From contig QMSU01000078.1 of assembly GCA_003650975.1 (NCBI GenBank), positions 1 to 5,806 of the forward strand: DNA of 5,806 bases, in the 5' to 3' direction. This document shows positions 1 through 5,646 of this stretch, piece by piece. How positions within the stretch are numbered: the stretch's first letter is position 1; every line of letters begins with the position of its first letter. The position numbers and the translations under genes were made by a program. The notes under the pieces are model-generated. The model did no database searches and was not told the origin of the DNA. It saw nothing but the letters and a program-made list of their open reading frames with translations. The DNA is from Thermoplasmata archaeon. Lineage in GTDB: Archaea > Thermoplasmatota > E2 > UBA202 > JdFR-43.

Positions 1-81
1 GTCATCCCCCTCCCCCTGAAAATCCTACGTAACGTCCTCTTGGACGACGAACCGGCCAATCACCTCACCGACCACCGCTAA
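1..81 (-). mobile_element. start of the next cassette or of the array flank (truncated)
   Basis: These 81 bases follow the predicted crossover of attC-E in the minus direction. No open frame fills them. An ATG at 5-3, just after a G-rich run with GGAGG at 13-9, could be the start of the next gene, but the spacing of three bases is short and the window ends there. Confidence 0.3.
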
Positions 82-202
82 CGGCTGGGTTCAGCCGCGT
101 TGCGGGTATCAAAGACTCCTTCGCGGGCAAGACTCGCCAGAATAACCAGAGCCTTCGCTGGCGCGGCGCGGTAGCAACGTCGGCTGCAAGCATTTGTTGG
201 GC
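76..202 (-). other. attC: attC-E, integron cassette recombination site (127 bp)
   Basis: On the minus strand the site begins with a perfect GCCCAAC (202-196) and ends with GTTAGCG (82-76), which departs from GTTRRRY at its last two bases. The stem pairs CAGCCG 92-97 with CGGCTG 181-186 and CGTTGC 98-103 with GCAACG 174-179. The unpaired bases are 187 (G on the minus strand) and 180 (A on the minus strand), as in B, C and D. The loop region is about 70 bases. The departed core may mean that what follows is not a standard cassette, since the bases after the crossover come from the next element. Confidence 0.87.
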
Positions 203-220
203 GGCCACTTGTCATCTTCA

Positions 221-1624
221 TCAATGCTTGAGGACGAGTGGCAAAAAGACCCTGCGCCCGTTGACAAAGGCCAAGCGCGTGTAAACATTGCTGGTTCCAT
301 CATCTATATGCGCCGCATTGACGACACTCGGCATTGACGTATTGGTGGAGGTCAGCATCGTGACGTATGTGATGGTGACGGTCGAGTTGCTGGCGACAGT
401 TCCCAACCAAGTGATGGTTTGTCCGTCCACGCCGGGCACGCCGCCGGAACTGGCAGTGGGGCTGCCCTGAAGTTGCAATGCGGCGGGGAGAGTATCGGTG
501 AAGGCGACTGTCGCACTGAACAAGCCACTGTTGACCAGGCGCACGGTATACGTCACCACCTCGCCCACGGAAGCAGTGTCTGGAGTCACACGCTTGCTCG
601 ATGGCGATAGATCAATGGCCGGAGAAAAGAACTCTAGTGTGGTACTGATTACTTTGCCTCCACTGATGCCGCCAAAGAGCAGAACGCGCAGTCCCTGAGA
701 GGTGTTCTGGGAAGAGCGGGTTTGTTGCTGCCAACTTGCTGGTATCCTCGCGGAATCGTGGTCGTATACGGAGTAAGGCATTCGTTCTGCCCTTTCCGTC
801 AACTCCCCGGTGGCGGTGTTGAATTCATAGACGATATCTACTTCGTTACCGTACTCGTCTTTGCCGCCGAATATGAAGATGATATTCTCCCCCTTCTCGT
901 TTTCCGCCATCACCGATGAGGCGTGACCGCTCAACGGAGGCCCGCCCGAACTGATCCCCCACATCCCCGAAGAGAACTGATACATGCCGATGACGCCCGG
1001 TTCCCCGAACACCAGGAACAGGTCATCGTCAATCAAATGGGCAATATGGTCACTGTAGGCCCTGGGGCAATTCGGCAGTTGCTCGTAGTGGCCCGAAGGA
1101 GAGAGTTTCCAGAAATCGTTCAGTTTCTGCCCGTTTTCGTCGGTACCGCCGCTGATGAGTACGCTTCCGTCTGACATCTGGGCAACGGCGTGACCGCTCC
1201 GCGCTGGCGGGGGCTGACCGCCGGTGACCGGCTGAGACCATCCGTGGGACGGGAGATCGTAGGTCCACAGGTCATTCAACGGGCCGTTTTCCCCGAAGCC
1301 GCCGAACACCCACAACTTTTCTCCCAGGACCCAGGTTTTGGCATCCTTGCGCGCGGGCGGCGGGTCATTGGCGGGGATGACCTCGTTCCAGCCGTTTGCA
1401 TCATATATGAACAGGTCGTTTTTCAAGTCTCCTTGATACCCTTGCCCGCCAAACAGCATCACCCGTCCATCCGGCAGGGTCACCACAGAGTGCCCGTGCC
1501 GCTCACTTGGCGGCGTATCTGGGTTTATTGGATTCCAATCGTCCGCCAATGTGATCGAGATACTGCTCCCCAGGAGCAGGGTTACTATCACCGGGACTGT
1601 AATTGCAATCATTCTTTTTCTCAT
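221..1624 (-). CDS. secreted kelch-repeat beta-propeller protein with DUF11 domain
   Basis: This exported protein has 467 residues. Residues 1-27 form a signal peptide (RKR, hydrophobic core, likely cleavage near TLA/DD). About 40-335 hold roughly six kelch blades, seen as R-x-x-H/D followed by a hydrophobic strand ending in Gly-Gly: 42-60, 92-109, 142-160, a degenerate blade 188-207 ending FGE, 233-254 and 289-319. A DUF11 (bacterial Ig-like, TIGR01451-type) domain follows at about 336-452 (VTPDTASVGEVVTYTVRLVN, then DTLPAALQL). The protein ends in VFLPLVLKH, a hydrophobic tail of the kind often found at the C-terminus of exported Chloroflexota proteins; a sorting or anchoring role for it is inference. 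Kelch propellers usually bind proteins or sugars, and a few are oxidases, but no copper-ligand set is evident here. The ligand is unknown. The start has an excellent ribosome site. Confidence 0.9.
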   Translation of the reverse strand: MRKRMIAITVPVIVTLLLGSSISITLADDWNPINPDTPPSERHGHSVVTLPDGRVMLFGGQGYQGDLKNDLFIYDANGWNEVIPANDPPPARKDAKTWVLGEKLWVFGGFGENGPLNDLWTYDLPSHGWSQPVTGGQPPPARSGHAVAQMSDGSVLISGGTDENGQKLNDFWKLSPSGHYEQLPNCPRAYSDHIAHLIDDDLFLVFGEPGVIGMYQFSSGMWGISSGGPPLSGHASSVMAENEKGENIIFIFGGKDEYGNEVDIVYEFNTATGELTERAERMPYSVYDHDSARIPASWQQQTRSSQNTSQGLRVLLFGGISGGKVISTTLEFFSPAIDLSPSSKRVTPDTASVGEVVTYTVRLVNSGLFSATVAFTDTLPAALQLQGSPTASSGGVPGVDGQTITWLGTVASNSTVTITYVTMLTSTNTSMPSVVNAAHIDDGTSNVYTRLAFVNGRRVFLPLVLKH

Positions 1625-1630
1625 CAGAAT

Positions 1631-1637
1631 ACCTCCT
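1631..1637 (-). promoter_or_regulatory. strong ribosome binding site of the kelch gene
   Basis: AGGAGGT on the minus strand (1637-1631) is a full Shine-Dalgarno match, six bases before the ATG at 1624. It is the strongest such site in the window and fixes the start. Confidence 0.85.
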
Positions 1638-1670
1638 GTAAATATAAATCATTCAACAGTTGATGATGCC

Positions 1671-1799
1671 GCCCAACGGTCCGAGCTGAGCTGCAGGGCG
1701 GCCCATGCCGCTAGCTCTCGCCCGCCAACCTCGGCGGCTACCTCAACAAACCCCGCAAAGCTCCATGATAGCCCTGTCAGCTCCAGCGAGTTGTTAGGC
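1671..1799 (-). other. attC: attC-D, integron cassette recombination site (129 bp)
   Basis: On the minus strand the site runs from GCCTAAC (1799-1793) to GTTGGGC (1677-1671), both perfect core consensus. The stem pairs GCTG 1685-1688 with CAGC 1784-1787, AGCTG 1689-1693 with 1778-1782, and CAGGGC 1694-1699 with 1771-1776. The unpaired bases are 1783 (G on the minus strand) and 1777 (A on the minus strand). The loop region is about 71 bases. It has the same orientation and stem motif as site B. Confidence 0.94.
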
Positions 1800-1814
1800 G
1801 TGCAACATTTTCTA

Positions 1815-3515
1815 TCAATCTGGGCCACCTGCTATCCATATACCACCTTCAACAAATTCGCGGCTCTCCGAGTCCCAACGCAATATCCGAAAGCGGCGGG
1901 CAAGCGTATCAGGAAATTCCCTGTCCTCGATGTCAAGCAAAGGTAACCCCAATAATATCTCGACAGTGCCATCCCCGTCCAAGTCCTCCCAACGAACTCC
2001 CTCACCATCAGAACCGTTAAGTTCACCATCTAGTACTGCCAGTTCAATGACCTCATCCCCCACAGTGTAAATGTGCAACCGCTGATAGCTCGCACCTGTC
2101 TTGTAAGTATCTTCGTATGGTGGAATCGTCCGGAGGAAAAGTTCATCTTCACCATCTCCCGTGACATCAACCCAGGCAAGTGATGTAAAATCTTCAATAC
2201 AAGGCACATCTATTCGCCCCGAGAGCAAGAAGATACCATCTGAATGCCGCTGAACTGTCAAACGACAAAGGGCGCGATTCTCAGCCCCCACAATGCCTGC
2301 AATCCACTCTCCCAGTTCTTCAGCGGTGCCATTATGCAGTGCAACCACTGGAATCTCTTCCACCGTACCCCAATCAATCTCCTCTTCATTCGACAACGGC
2401 AATCCCCAAAAGTCAGCCTTTGCGGCATTATAGCCTTCAGGATCAACGAGTGCTACACTGTTTTCAGAAACCTCTTGAAAAGGTCGGACCAAGATATGGT
2501 ACACAAGGTTACGAGTCTCATTTGTAAGAAAATCGAACTCGCGTGAGACAACCATCCCCCGCGCTCCCTGAGTACGGCTTATGCTTCGATATGCACTCCC
2601 ATCCCAGCGGAAAATCTCAATCGTGTCTGGCCCGACAACCCGATGAGCCATATGGGGTGAGAGAGGAGCTAATTCATTAACTGGAATATCACTCACGCTA
2701 AAGTGGCGAGTGGTTAACTGAATGGTATGTGGGTCAGATTGCAAAATCTCAGATACATCATAGGTACGATTCGCATACGTGTTGACCCCGCGAATGGTGC
2801 TCAATAAAGTTGCCGACCAAACAATGGCACAACCACTTTCTTGACACTGAATCCAACTCTGCTCCCAGGAAAGGCCAATAATACCTGTGCCACCACCACA
2901 AGTAAGGAAGTCAACTACCACCTGGTTAGCCTCTACAGTTGCTTGTGTATACCCACAATAATGACCATTCCTATTTGCATACAGCGACACCTCCCAAACA
3001 CGACTATTGTAGTCCAGAATCGCAATATACGGCTCAAAAGTGTCATTCGCATTGTGAACAACGATTTCCAGTTCCTCGTCACCATCCAGATCTACTCGCT
3101 GCTGATTTATTCCACCAAATCGGTCTATCGCTAAAACCCGCCATTGTTCTAATGTGCAATCCCTTAGATTTGGATAGCGATAGTCAAAGAGAAGATAGAC
3201 AACCTCTTCATTCGTAAGGTGCATGCTGCTCGGCGTATATGGTGCAAGAGTGGGAACCGGCGACGGTGTAAAAAGCGGTGTGTGAGTGGAAGAAATCACA
3301 GGGAAAGATGTTACAGTCGACACTGGTGAAACCGTAGCTCCCGGTATCAATGTTTGAGAAAGTGAAAGTGTCATCGTAGCAGATGCTAATGATGATTCAT
3401 CTGCTCCTTCACATGAAGTCATCAGAAGCATGAGCAAGGATGCTACTAGCACAATAGAAAACAGCAACGAAAAAGCCCGAAGATTGCTCTTCAAGATGAT
3501 TGTTATTGGCCCCAT
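1815..3515 (-). CDS. lipoprotein with Ser/Thr/Pro-rich linker and FG-GAP/EF-hand-like repeats
   Basis: I do not recognise a named family for this 566-residue protein. A hydrophobic signal (residues 12-34) ends in a lipobox-like LMTSC with Cys35, so it is probably a lipid-anchored surface protein. Residues about 40-97 are a flexible Ser/Thr/Pro-rich linker. The rest is a mostly beta-type domain region with three acidic loops: DLDGDEELE 142-150, DVTGDGEDE 450-458 and DLDGDGTVE 511-519. These match the Ca-binding DxDGDxxxE loops of FG-GAP/VCBS beta-propeller repeats. Each is followed by a hydrophobic strand (IVVHN, LFLRT, ILLGL), as expected for that fold. Seven Cys residues after the linker (120, 187, 206, 224, 229, 417, 439) could form disulfides outside the cell. 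An in-frame ATG at 3674 would add 53 residues encoded by attC-C; the signal peptide and the AGGA site argue for 3515. A role in binding or sensing at the surface is only an inference. Confidence 0.8.
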   Translation of the reverse strand: MGPITIILKSNLRAFSLLFSIVLVASLLMLLMTSCEGADESSLASATMTLSLSQTLIPGATVSPVSTVTSFPVISSTHTPLFTPSPVPTLAPYTPSSMHLTNEEVVYLLFDYRYPNLRDCTLEQWRVLAIDRFGGINQQRVDLDGDEELEIVVHNANDTFEPYIAILDYNSRVWEVSLYANRNGHYCGYTQATVEANQVVVDFLTCGGGTGIIGLSWEQSWIQCQESGCAIVWSATLLSTIRGVNTYANRTYDVSEILQSDPHTIQLTTRHFSVSDIPVNELAPLSPHMAHRVVGPDTIEIFRWDGSAYRSISRTQGARGMVVSREFDFLTNETRNLVYHILVRPFQEVSENSVALVDPEGYNAAKADFWGLPLSNEEEIDWGTVEEIPVVALHNGTAEELGEWIAGIVGAENRALCRLTVQRHSDGIFLLSGRIDVPCIEDFTSLAWVDVTGDGEDELFLRTIPPYEDTYKTGASYQRLHIYTVGDEVIELAVLDGELNGSDGEGVRWEDLDGDGTVEILLGLPLLDIEDREFPDTLARRFRILRWDSESREFVEGGIWIAGGPD

Positions 3516-3522
3516 TACATAA

Positions 3523-3526
3523 TCCT
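3523..3526 (-). promoter_or_regulatory. ribosome binding site that decides the lipoprotein start
   Basis: AGGA on the minus strand (3526-3523), seven bases before the ATG at 3515, supports that start. The longer frame opening at ATG 3674 begins before attC-C and would run through the recombination site. Confidence 0.55.
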
Positions 3527-3530
3527 GCCC

Positions 3531-3665
3531 GCCTAACGTTTGGCTCAGCGGCAGCGGCAGCGGCGGTGACTGCAATACCACCACGGCCAACTCGCTACTT
3601 TCTTTGCACTTCGCGCCCGCGTTCGCGAGCGGCGTAGCCGTTGTCCGCTGCAGCCGTGGTTGGGT
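3531..3665 (-). other. attC: attC-C, integron cassette recombination site (135 bp)
   Basis: On the minus strand the site runs from ACCCAAC (3665-3659) to GTTAGGC (3537-3531), both perfect core consensus. The stem pairs GGCT 3542-3545 with AGCC 3652-3655, CAGCGG 3546-3551 with 3645-3650, and CA 3552-3553 with TG 3642-3643. Unpaired bases lie at 3651 (G on the minus strand) and 3644 (A on the minus strand), as in sites B, D and E. The long terminal region (3554-3641) is GC-rich and may fold further. A frame continuous with the downstream lipoprotein gene runs through this site but is not expected to be translated. Confidence 0.9.
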
Positions 3666-4352
3666 AGCGACCATTTATACTTCAACGTTTCTCCGCTACT
3701 GCAAGCACTTTCTTCAATCGCTTCACCTGAGCGGGTCTCATATCACCCATCCTTGCGTTGATAACTGCAACAAACTCCTTTTTGTTGCCACTATTTACTG
3801 CCACCAATATTGCCTCTGCGTCTCGCGACACATCTTTTGGACGGCATCTCCCCAAATGGGTAAGCAAATAGGGGAAAATCACTGCCCCATATTCAGTCCT
3901 CTGTGCCGCTACGATGGACAACGCCTTAATGCCCCGATCTACTGTTATCACAGATCCTTTTTCTATCGCTTCTCGTATCTCTTCCCAATGGTCAAATAGC
4001 GTAGATGCTGACAACTTTGCTATTGCGGCCAGCGCACTCATCCCGCCCCAAACCAGCCGGTTGTTTCTGCTTCTCAACAGCGCGAGAAAATCTTCCGCAT
4101 ACTCTGCAATCAGTTCAGGTGCAATATAGCCAACTTCATACAGCACCTTGATGCAATCGCTCTGTATCTTGCGGTCGCGGTTTTGCAAATTGGCAACCAA
4201 CTCGCGAATATCTTCTACGGCTTTTGTTTCTGCCAACTCCCTGGCAAGTTCTCGGTTGGGAACGTCGTCGCGTCTCCCAAGTGTAGTCGCTAATCGATTA
4301 ATGACTGACATGGCTTTCTTTTGCTGCTCCTAACTATTCTTGCGCTGCCCAA
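3537..4352 (-). mobile_element. integron gene cassette: helical-repeat protein (816 bp)
   Basis: The cassette runs between the predicted crossovers in attC-B (after G4353) and attC-C (G3537). It holds one gene and its attC-C, with 41 bases of leader before the ATG and 16 bases between the stop codon and the attC. It is the smallest complete cassette here. Confidence 0.8.
3682..4311 (-). CDS. HEAT/ARM-like alpha-helical repeat protein
   Basis: This soluble protein of 209 residues has no signal peptide or membrane helix. From about residue 28 to 185 it is a chain of amphipathic helices in pairs: VEDIRELVANL 32-42, KIQSDCIKVLYEVGYIAPE 48-66, EDFLALLRSRNNRLVWGGMSAL 73-94 and RGIKALSIVAA 126-136, then shorter helices to the basic C-terminus. 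This layout resembles HEAT or ARM repeat solenoids, which serve as protein-binding scaffolds. No catalytic motif is visible, so the partner and the function are unknown. The start at 4311 is bounded by an in-frame TAG (4332-4330) six codons upstream. The best purine-rich match, AGGAG 4331-4327, is 15 bases from the ATG, which is long; the closer AAGAAAG may serve instead. It is the only complete cassette product here that looks cytoplasmic. Confidence 0.75.
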   Translation of the reverse strand: MSVINRLATTLGRRDDVPNRELARELAETKAVEDIRELVANLQNRDRKIQSDCIKVLYEVGYIAPELIAEYAEDFLALLRSRNNRLVWGGMSALAAIAKLSASTLFDHWEEIREAIEKGSVITVDRGIKALSIVAAQRTEYGAVIFPYLLTHLGRCRPKDVSRDAEAILVAVNSGNKKEFVAVINARMGDMRPAQVKRLKKVLAVAEKR

Positions 4353-4419
4353 CGACCTGCGGCTGAGCCGCAGCGCCGGAGCGAGCGGAGGCGCTGTCGG
4401 CTCCAGCCGCGGGTTAGGC
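4347..4419 (-). other. attC: attC-B, integron cassette recombination site (73 bp)
   Basis: On the minus strand the site runs from GCCTAAC (4419-4413) to GTTGGGC (4353-4347), both perfect core consensus. The stem is very clear: GCTG 4362-4365 pairs with CAGC 4404-4407, AGCCG 4366-4370 with 4398-4402, and CAGCGCC 4371-4377 with 4390-4396. Two unpaired bases remain at 4403 (G on the minus strand) and 4397 (A on the minus strand). The loop is only 12 bases (4378-4389), making this the shortest and cleanest of the five sites. The extrahelical bases sit on the same side as in the other sites, so the orientation is the same as the genes. Confidence 0.96.
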
Positions 4420-5525
4420 TGCCTCATTACTCTCTACGGCAGACGGCCATTCACGGCATCCAAGAATAGCGCCTCAAATCGCTCCCGATCAGCTGTCATC
4501 GCCACTCGTATGATGACCCCCCTCTCACTCTCTAGTGTTCGTCCGCTTTCTGCCCCCTCTTCTTCAACCACTACCAAGGGTATCTCCCGAAAGGTGGCCA
4601 ACCCTTCTTCGATCGCGATAGCTGCCGCAAGCGGGTCCCAGAAGTAATACGATCCTGAACGAACGTATTGCTCCTGCGCTGCCAGCACACGGTACACAAA
4701 CTCTGCTACAGACGTCGTCCGATCCCTCTCCAGACGTCTGTAGAACTCCATCGTTACAGGCGCACCATTGGTCGCGTCCAGCGGCACCAGTGTTATCGGT
4801 GCTCCCGAATCAAGAACCTCCGCTGCTGCCCGGGGGTCCACATAGATATTCCACTCTGCTACTTCATTCTCGATACCTGAAGACGATCCGACATTACCTG
4901 CTACCTCCACCGCTCCACCCATCACTGTGATCATTTCCAGATTTATCACCAACCCAGGCTCAGCTTCCAACAACTCCCCCACATTCGTCAGCGGACCCAG
5001 CGTAATGAGATGCACCCTTTGTGGTGATCCTTGTATGATTCGAGCCAGCAACTCGACTGCCGACTCGCTAGAAGCTTCTCTCCTATTCTCGGGAAGCGTC
5101 AGACCAAGTAGATCATCAACCCGTTCCCTCCACTCTGTTGGGAAAGCAAGATCTCCTTCCAGTGGCGCTTCACGCCCACAAGCAACAGGTATTTCAGGGC
5201 GGCCCGCCAACGCCACCAGGTCGAGCGCATTTCGTGTACCCGCAGAGCAATGCGCCTCACCTGCCCCTGTGACAGTAATCGCCTGGATATCCACATCGGA
5301 CCGTCCTAGAAGGTAGAGGATCGCCAACCAGTCATCCGCTGCCATGTCCGTATCAATCACGACTGGCTGCGCATCTGCCGCTACTGAATGTGGCGTAATC
5401 GGTTCCAAGGAAGAAGCCGCCGTGTTGATACACCCAAGCAACAACGCCAGCATCAAACCACTCAAAATGACGATGAGACGATTCTTGATCATAGATGATT
5501 TCTCGTTAGCACAGAGGCAGCCTAA
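4353..5525 (-). mobile_element. integron gene cassette: nucleoside hydrolase (1173 bp)
   Basis: The boundaries are set by the predicted crossover points in the GTTRRRY sites of attC-A (after G5526) and attC-B (G4353). The cassette has one minus-strand gene followed 14 bases after its stop by its own attC-B. Only 33 bases separate the cassette start from the chosen start codon, so there is little room for a private promoter; expression probably depends on read-through from upstream. Confidence 0.8.
4434..5492 (-). CDS. lipoprotein inosine/uridine-type nucleoside N-ribohydrolase
   Basis: This 352-residue protein belongs to the nucleoside hydrolase (IunH/RihA-like) family, which splits the N-glycosidic bond of ribonucleosides to give ribose and a free base. 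Residues 1-21 are a lipoprotein signal (KNR, hydrophobic core, LLGC with Cys21), so the enzyme is probably tethered outside the cytoplasmic membrane. The Asp cluster DTDMAADD at 47-54 matches the calcium- and ribose-binding signature DTDxxxDD. Further family blocks are LGPLTN 165-170, MGG 191-193, EWNIYVDP 213-220 and WDPLA 285-289. In the well-studied protozoal enzyme the residue before the last Asp is the leaving-group His; here it is Trp285, so base specificity or leaving-group activation may differ. An upstream in-frame ATG at 5537 lies inside attC-A and gives an extra segment before the signal peptide, so ATG 5492 is preferred. The candidate ribosome site there, GAGA at 5504-5501, is weak. 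The exact substrate is unknown. Confidence 0.9.
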   Translation of the reverse strand: MIKNRLIVILSGLMLALLLGCINTAASSLEPITPHSVAADAQPVVIDTDMAADDWLAILYLLGRSDVDIQAITVTGAGEAHCSAGTRNALDLVALAGRPEIPVACGREAPLEGDLAFPTEWRERVDDLLGLTLPENRREASSESAVELLARIIQGSPQRVHLITLGPLTNVGELLEAEPGLVINLEMITVMGGAVEVAGNVGSSSGIENEVAEWNIYVDPRAAAEVLDSGAPITLVPLDATNGAPVTMEFYRRLERDRTTSVAEFVYRVLAAQEQYVRSGSYYFWDPLAAAIAIEEGLATFREIPLVVVEEEGAESGRTLESERGVIIRVAMTADRERFEALFLDAVNGRLP

Positions 5526-5646
5526 CGTGAGCATCACCCGCCCGCCGACTTTGCAAGACTACTCAATTTCATTGTAGCCCAACTTTGCAATTTTCGCGCC
5601 GCTGACCCTCCCGCCGTAGGCGGGTCGGGTGAATGCATGGTTAGCC
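5520..5646 (-). other. attC: attC-A, integron cassette recombination site (127 bp)
   Basis: Read on the minus strand, the site starts with GGCTAAC (5646-5640; one mismatch to RYYYAAC) and ends with GTTAGGC (5526-5520; a perfect GTTRRRY). The arms pair as GCA 5531-5533 with TGC 5634-5636, TCACCCG 5534-5540 with 5626-5632, and CCCGCC 5541-5546 with 5619-5624. Two unpaired bases remain on the right arm, at 5633 (T on the minus strand) and 5625 (A on the minus strand). Such extrahelical bases set which strand and orientation the integron integrase uses; here they give the minus-strand direction, the same as the genes. The terminal loop region is about 72 bases and holds two copies of ACTTTGCAA (5548-5556, 5582-5590). 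The predicted crossover is between G5526 and T5525. Confidence 0.88.
5610..5624. repeat. perfect short inverted repeat inside attC-A
   Basis: CCCGCC (5610-5615), a three-base loop GTA, and GGCGGG (5619-5624) form a perfect six-pair hairpin. The same GGCGGG is also the partner of CCCGCC 5541-5546 in the long attC stem, so the two structures exclude each other. No T-run follows on either strand, so it does not look like a standard intrinsic terminator. Confidence 0.6.

Larger units (their letters stand above)
82..1676 (-). mobile_element. integron gene cassette: kelch-DUF11 secreted protein (1595 bp)
   Basis: The cassette lies between the predicted crossovers in attC-D (after G1677) and attC-E (G82). 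It holds one gene, with 18 bases between its stop and attC-E. The 52-base leader is the longest among the complete cassettes and is AT-rich, with TATATT at 1656-1651 as a possible -10 box; no convincing -35 box is seen. Confidence 0.78.
1677..3536 (-). mobile_element. integron gene cassette: FG-GAP-like lipoprotein (1860 bp)
   Basis: The cassette lies between the predicted crossovers in attC-C (after G3537) and attC-D (G1677). It is long for a cassette but still holds a single gene. The start codon lies 21 bases inside the cassette and the stop 15 bases before its attC. Confidence 0.8.

Noticed and set aside
1190..1663. Plus-strand frame of 157 codons opposite the kelch gene
   Set aside because: It lies antisense to a clear kelch-repeat gene, has no recognisable domain, and its composition reflects the complementary strand.
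3585..3591. GGCCAAC in the loop of attC-C as another core site
   Set aside because: It mismatches RYYYAAC at the second base and has no partnered arm; the outer pair of cores with the paired stem explains the site.
3554..3641. GC-rich loop of attC-C as an independent small RNA or terminator
   Set aside because: Its ends are the terminal part of the attC stem, no T-run follows, and no promoter is evident.
3604..3999. Plus-strand frame of 131 codons across attC-C and the HEAT-like gene
   Set aside because: It begins inside the recombination site and runs antisense to a better-supported gene; its protein is not recognisable.
4327..4334. TCCTAAC next to attC-B as a sixth core site
   Set aside because: It differs from the consensus at the first base and has no inverse partner or stem; it lies in the leader of the HEAT-like gene.
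5577..5646. A shorter attC using the GCCCAAC at 5577-5583 as the inner boundary
   Set aside because: The arms next to this copy do not pair with the sequence beside GTTAGCC, whereas 5531-5546 pairs over 16 positions with two extrahelical bases. The inner GCCCAAC is taken as a chance match in the loop.
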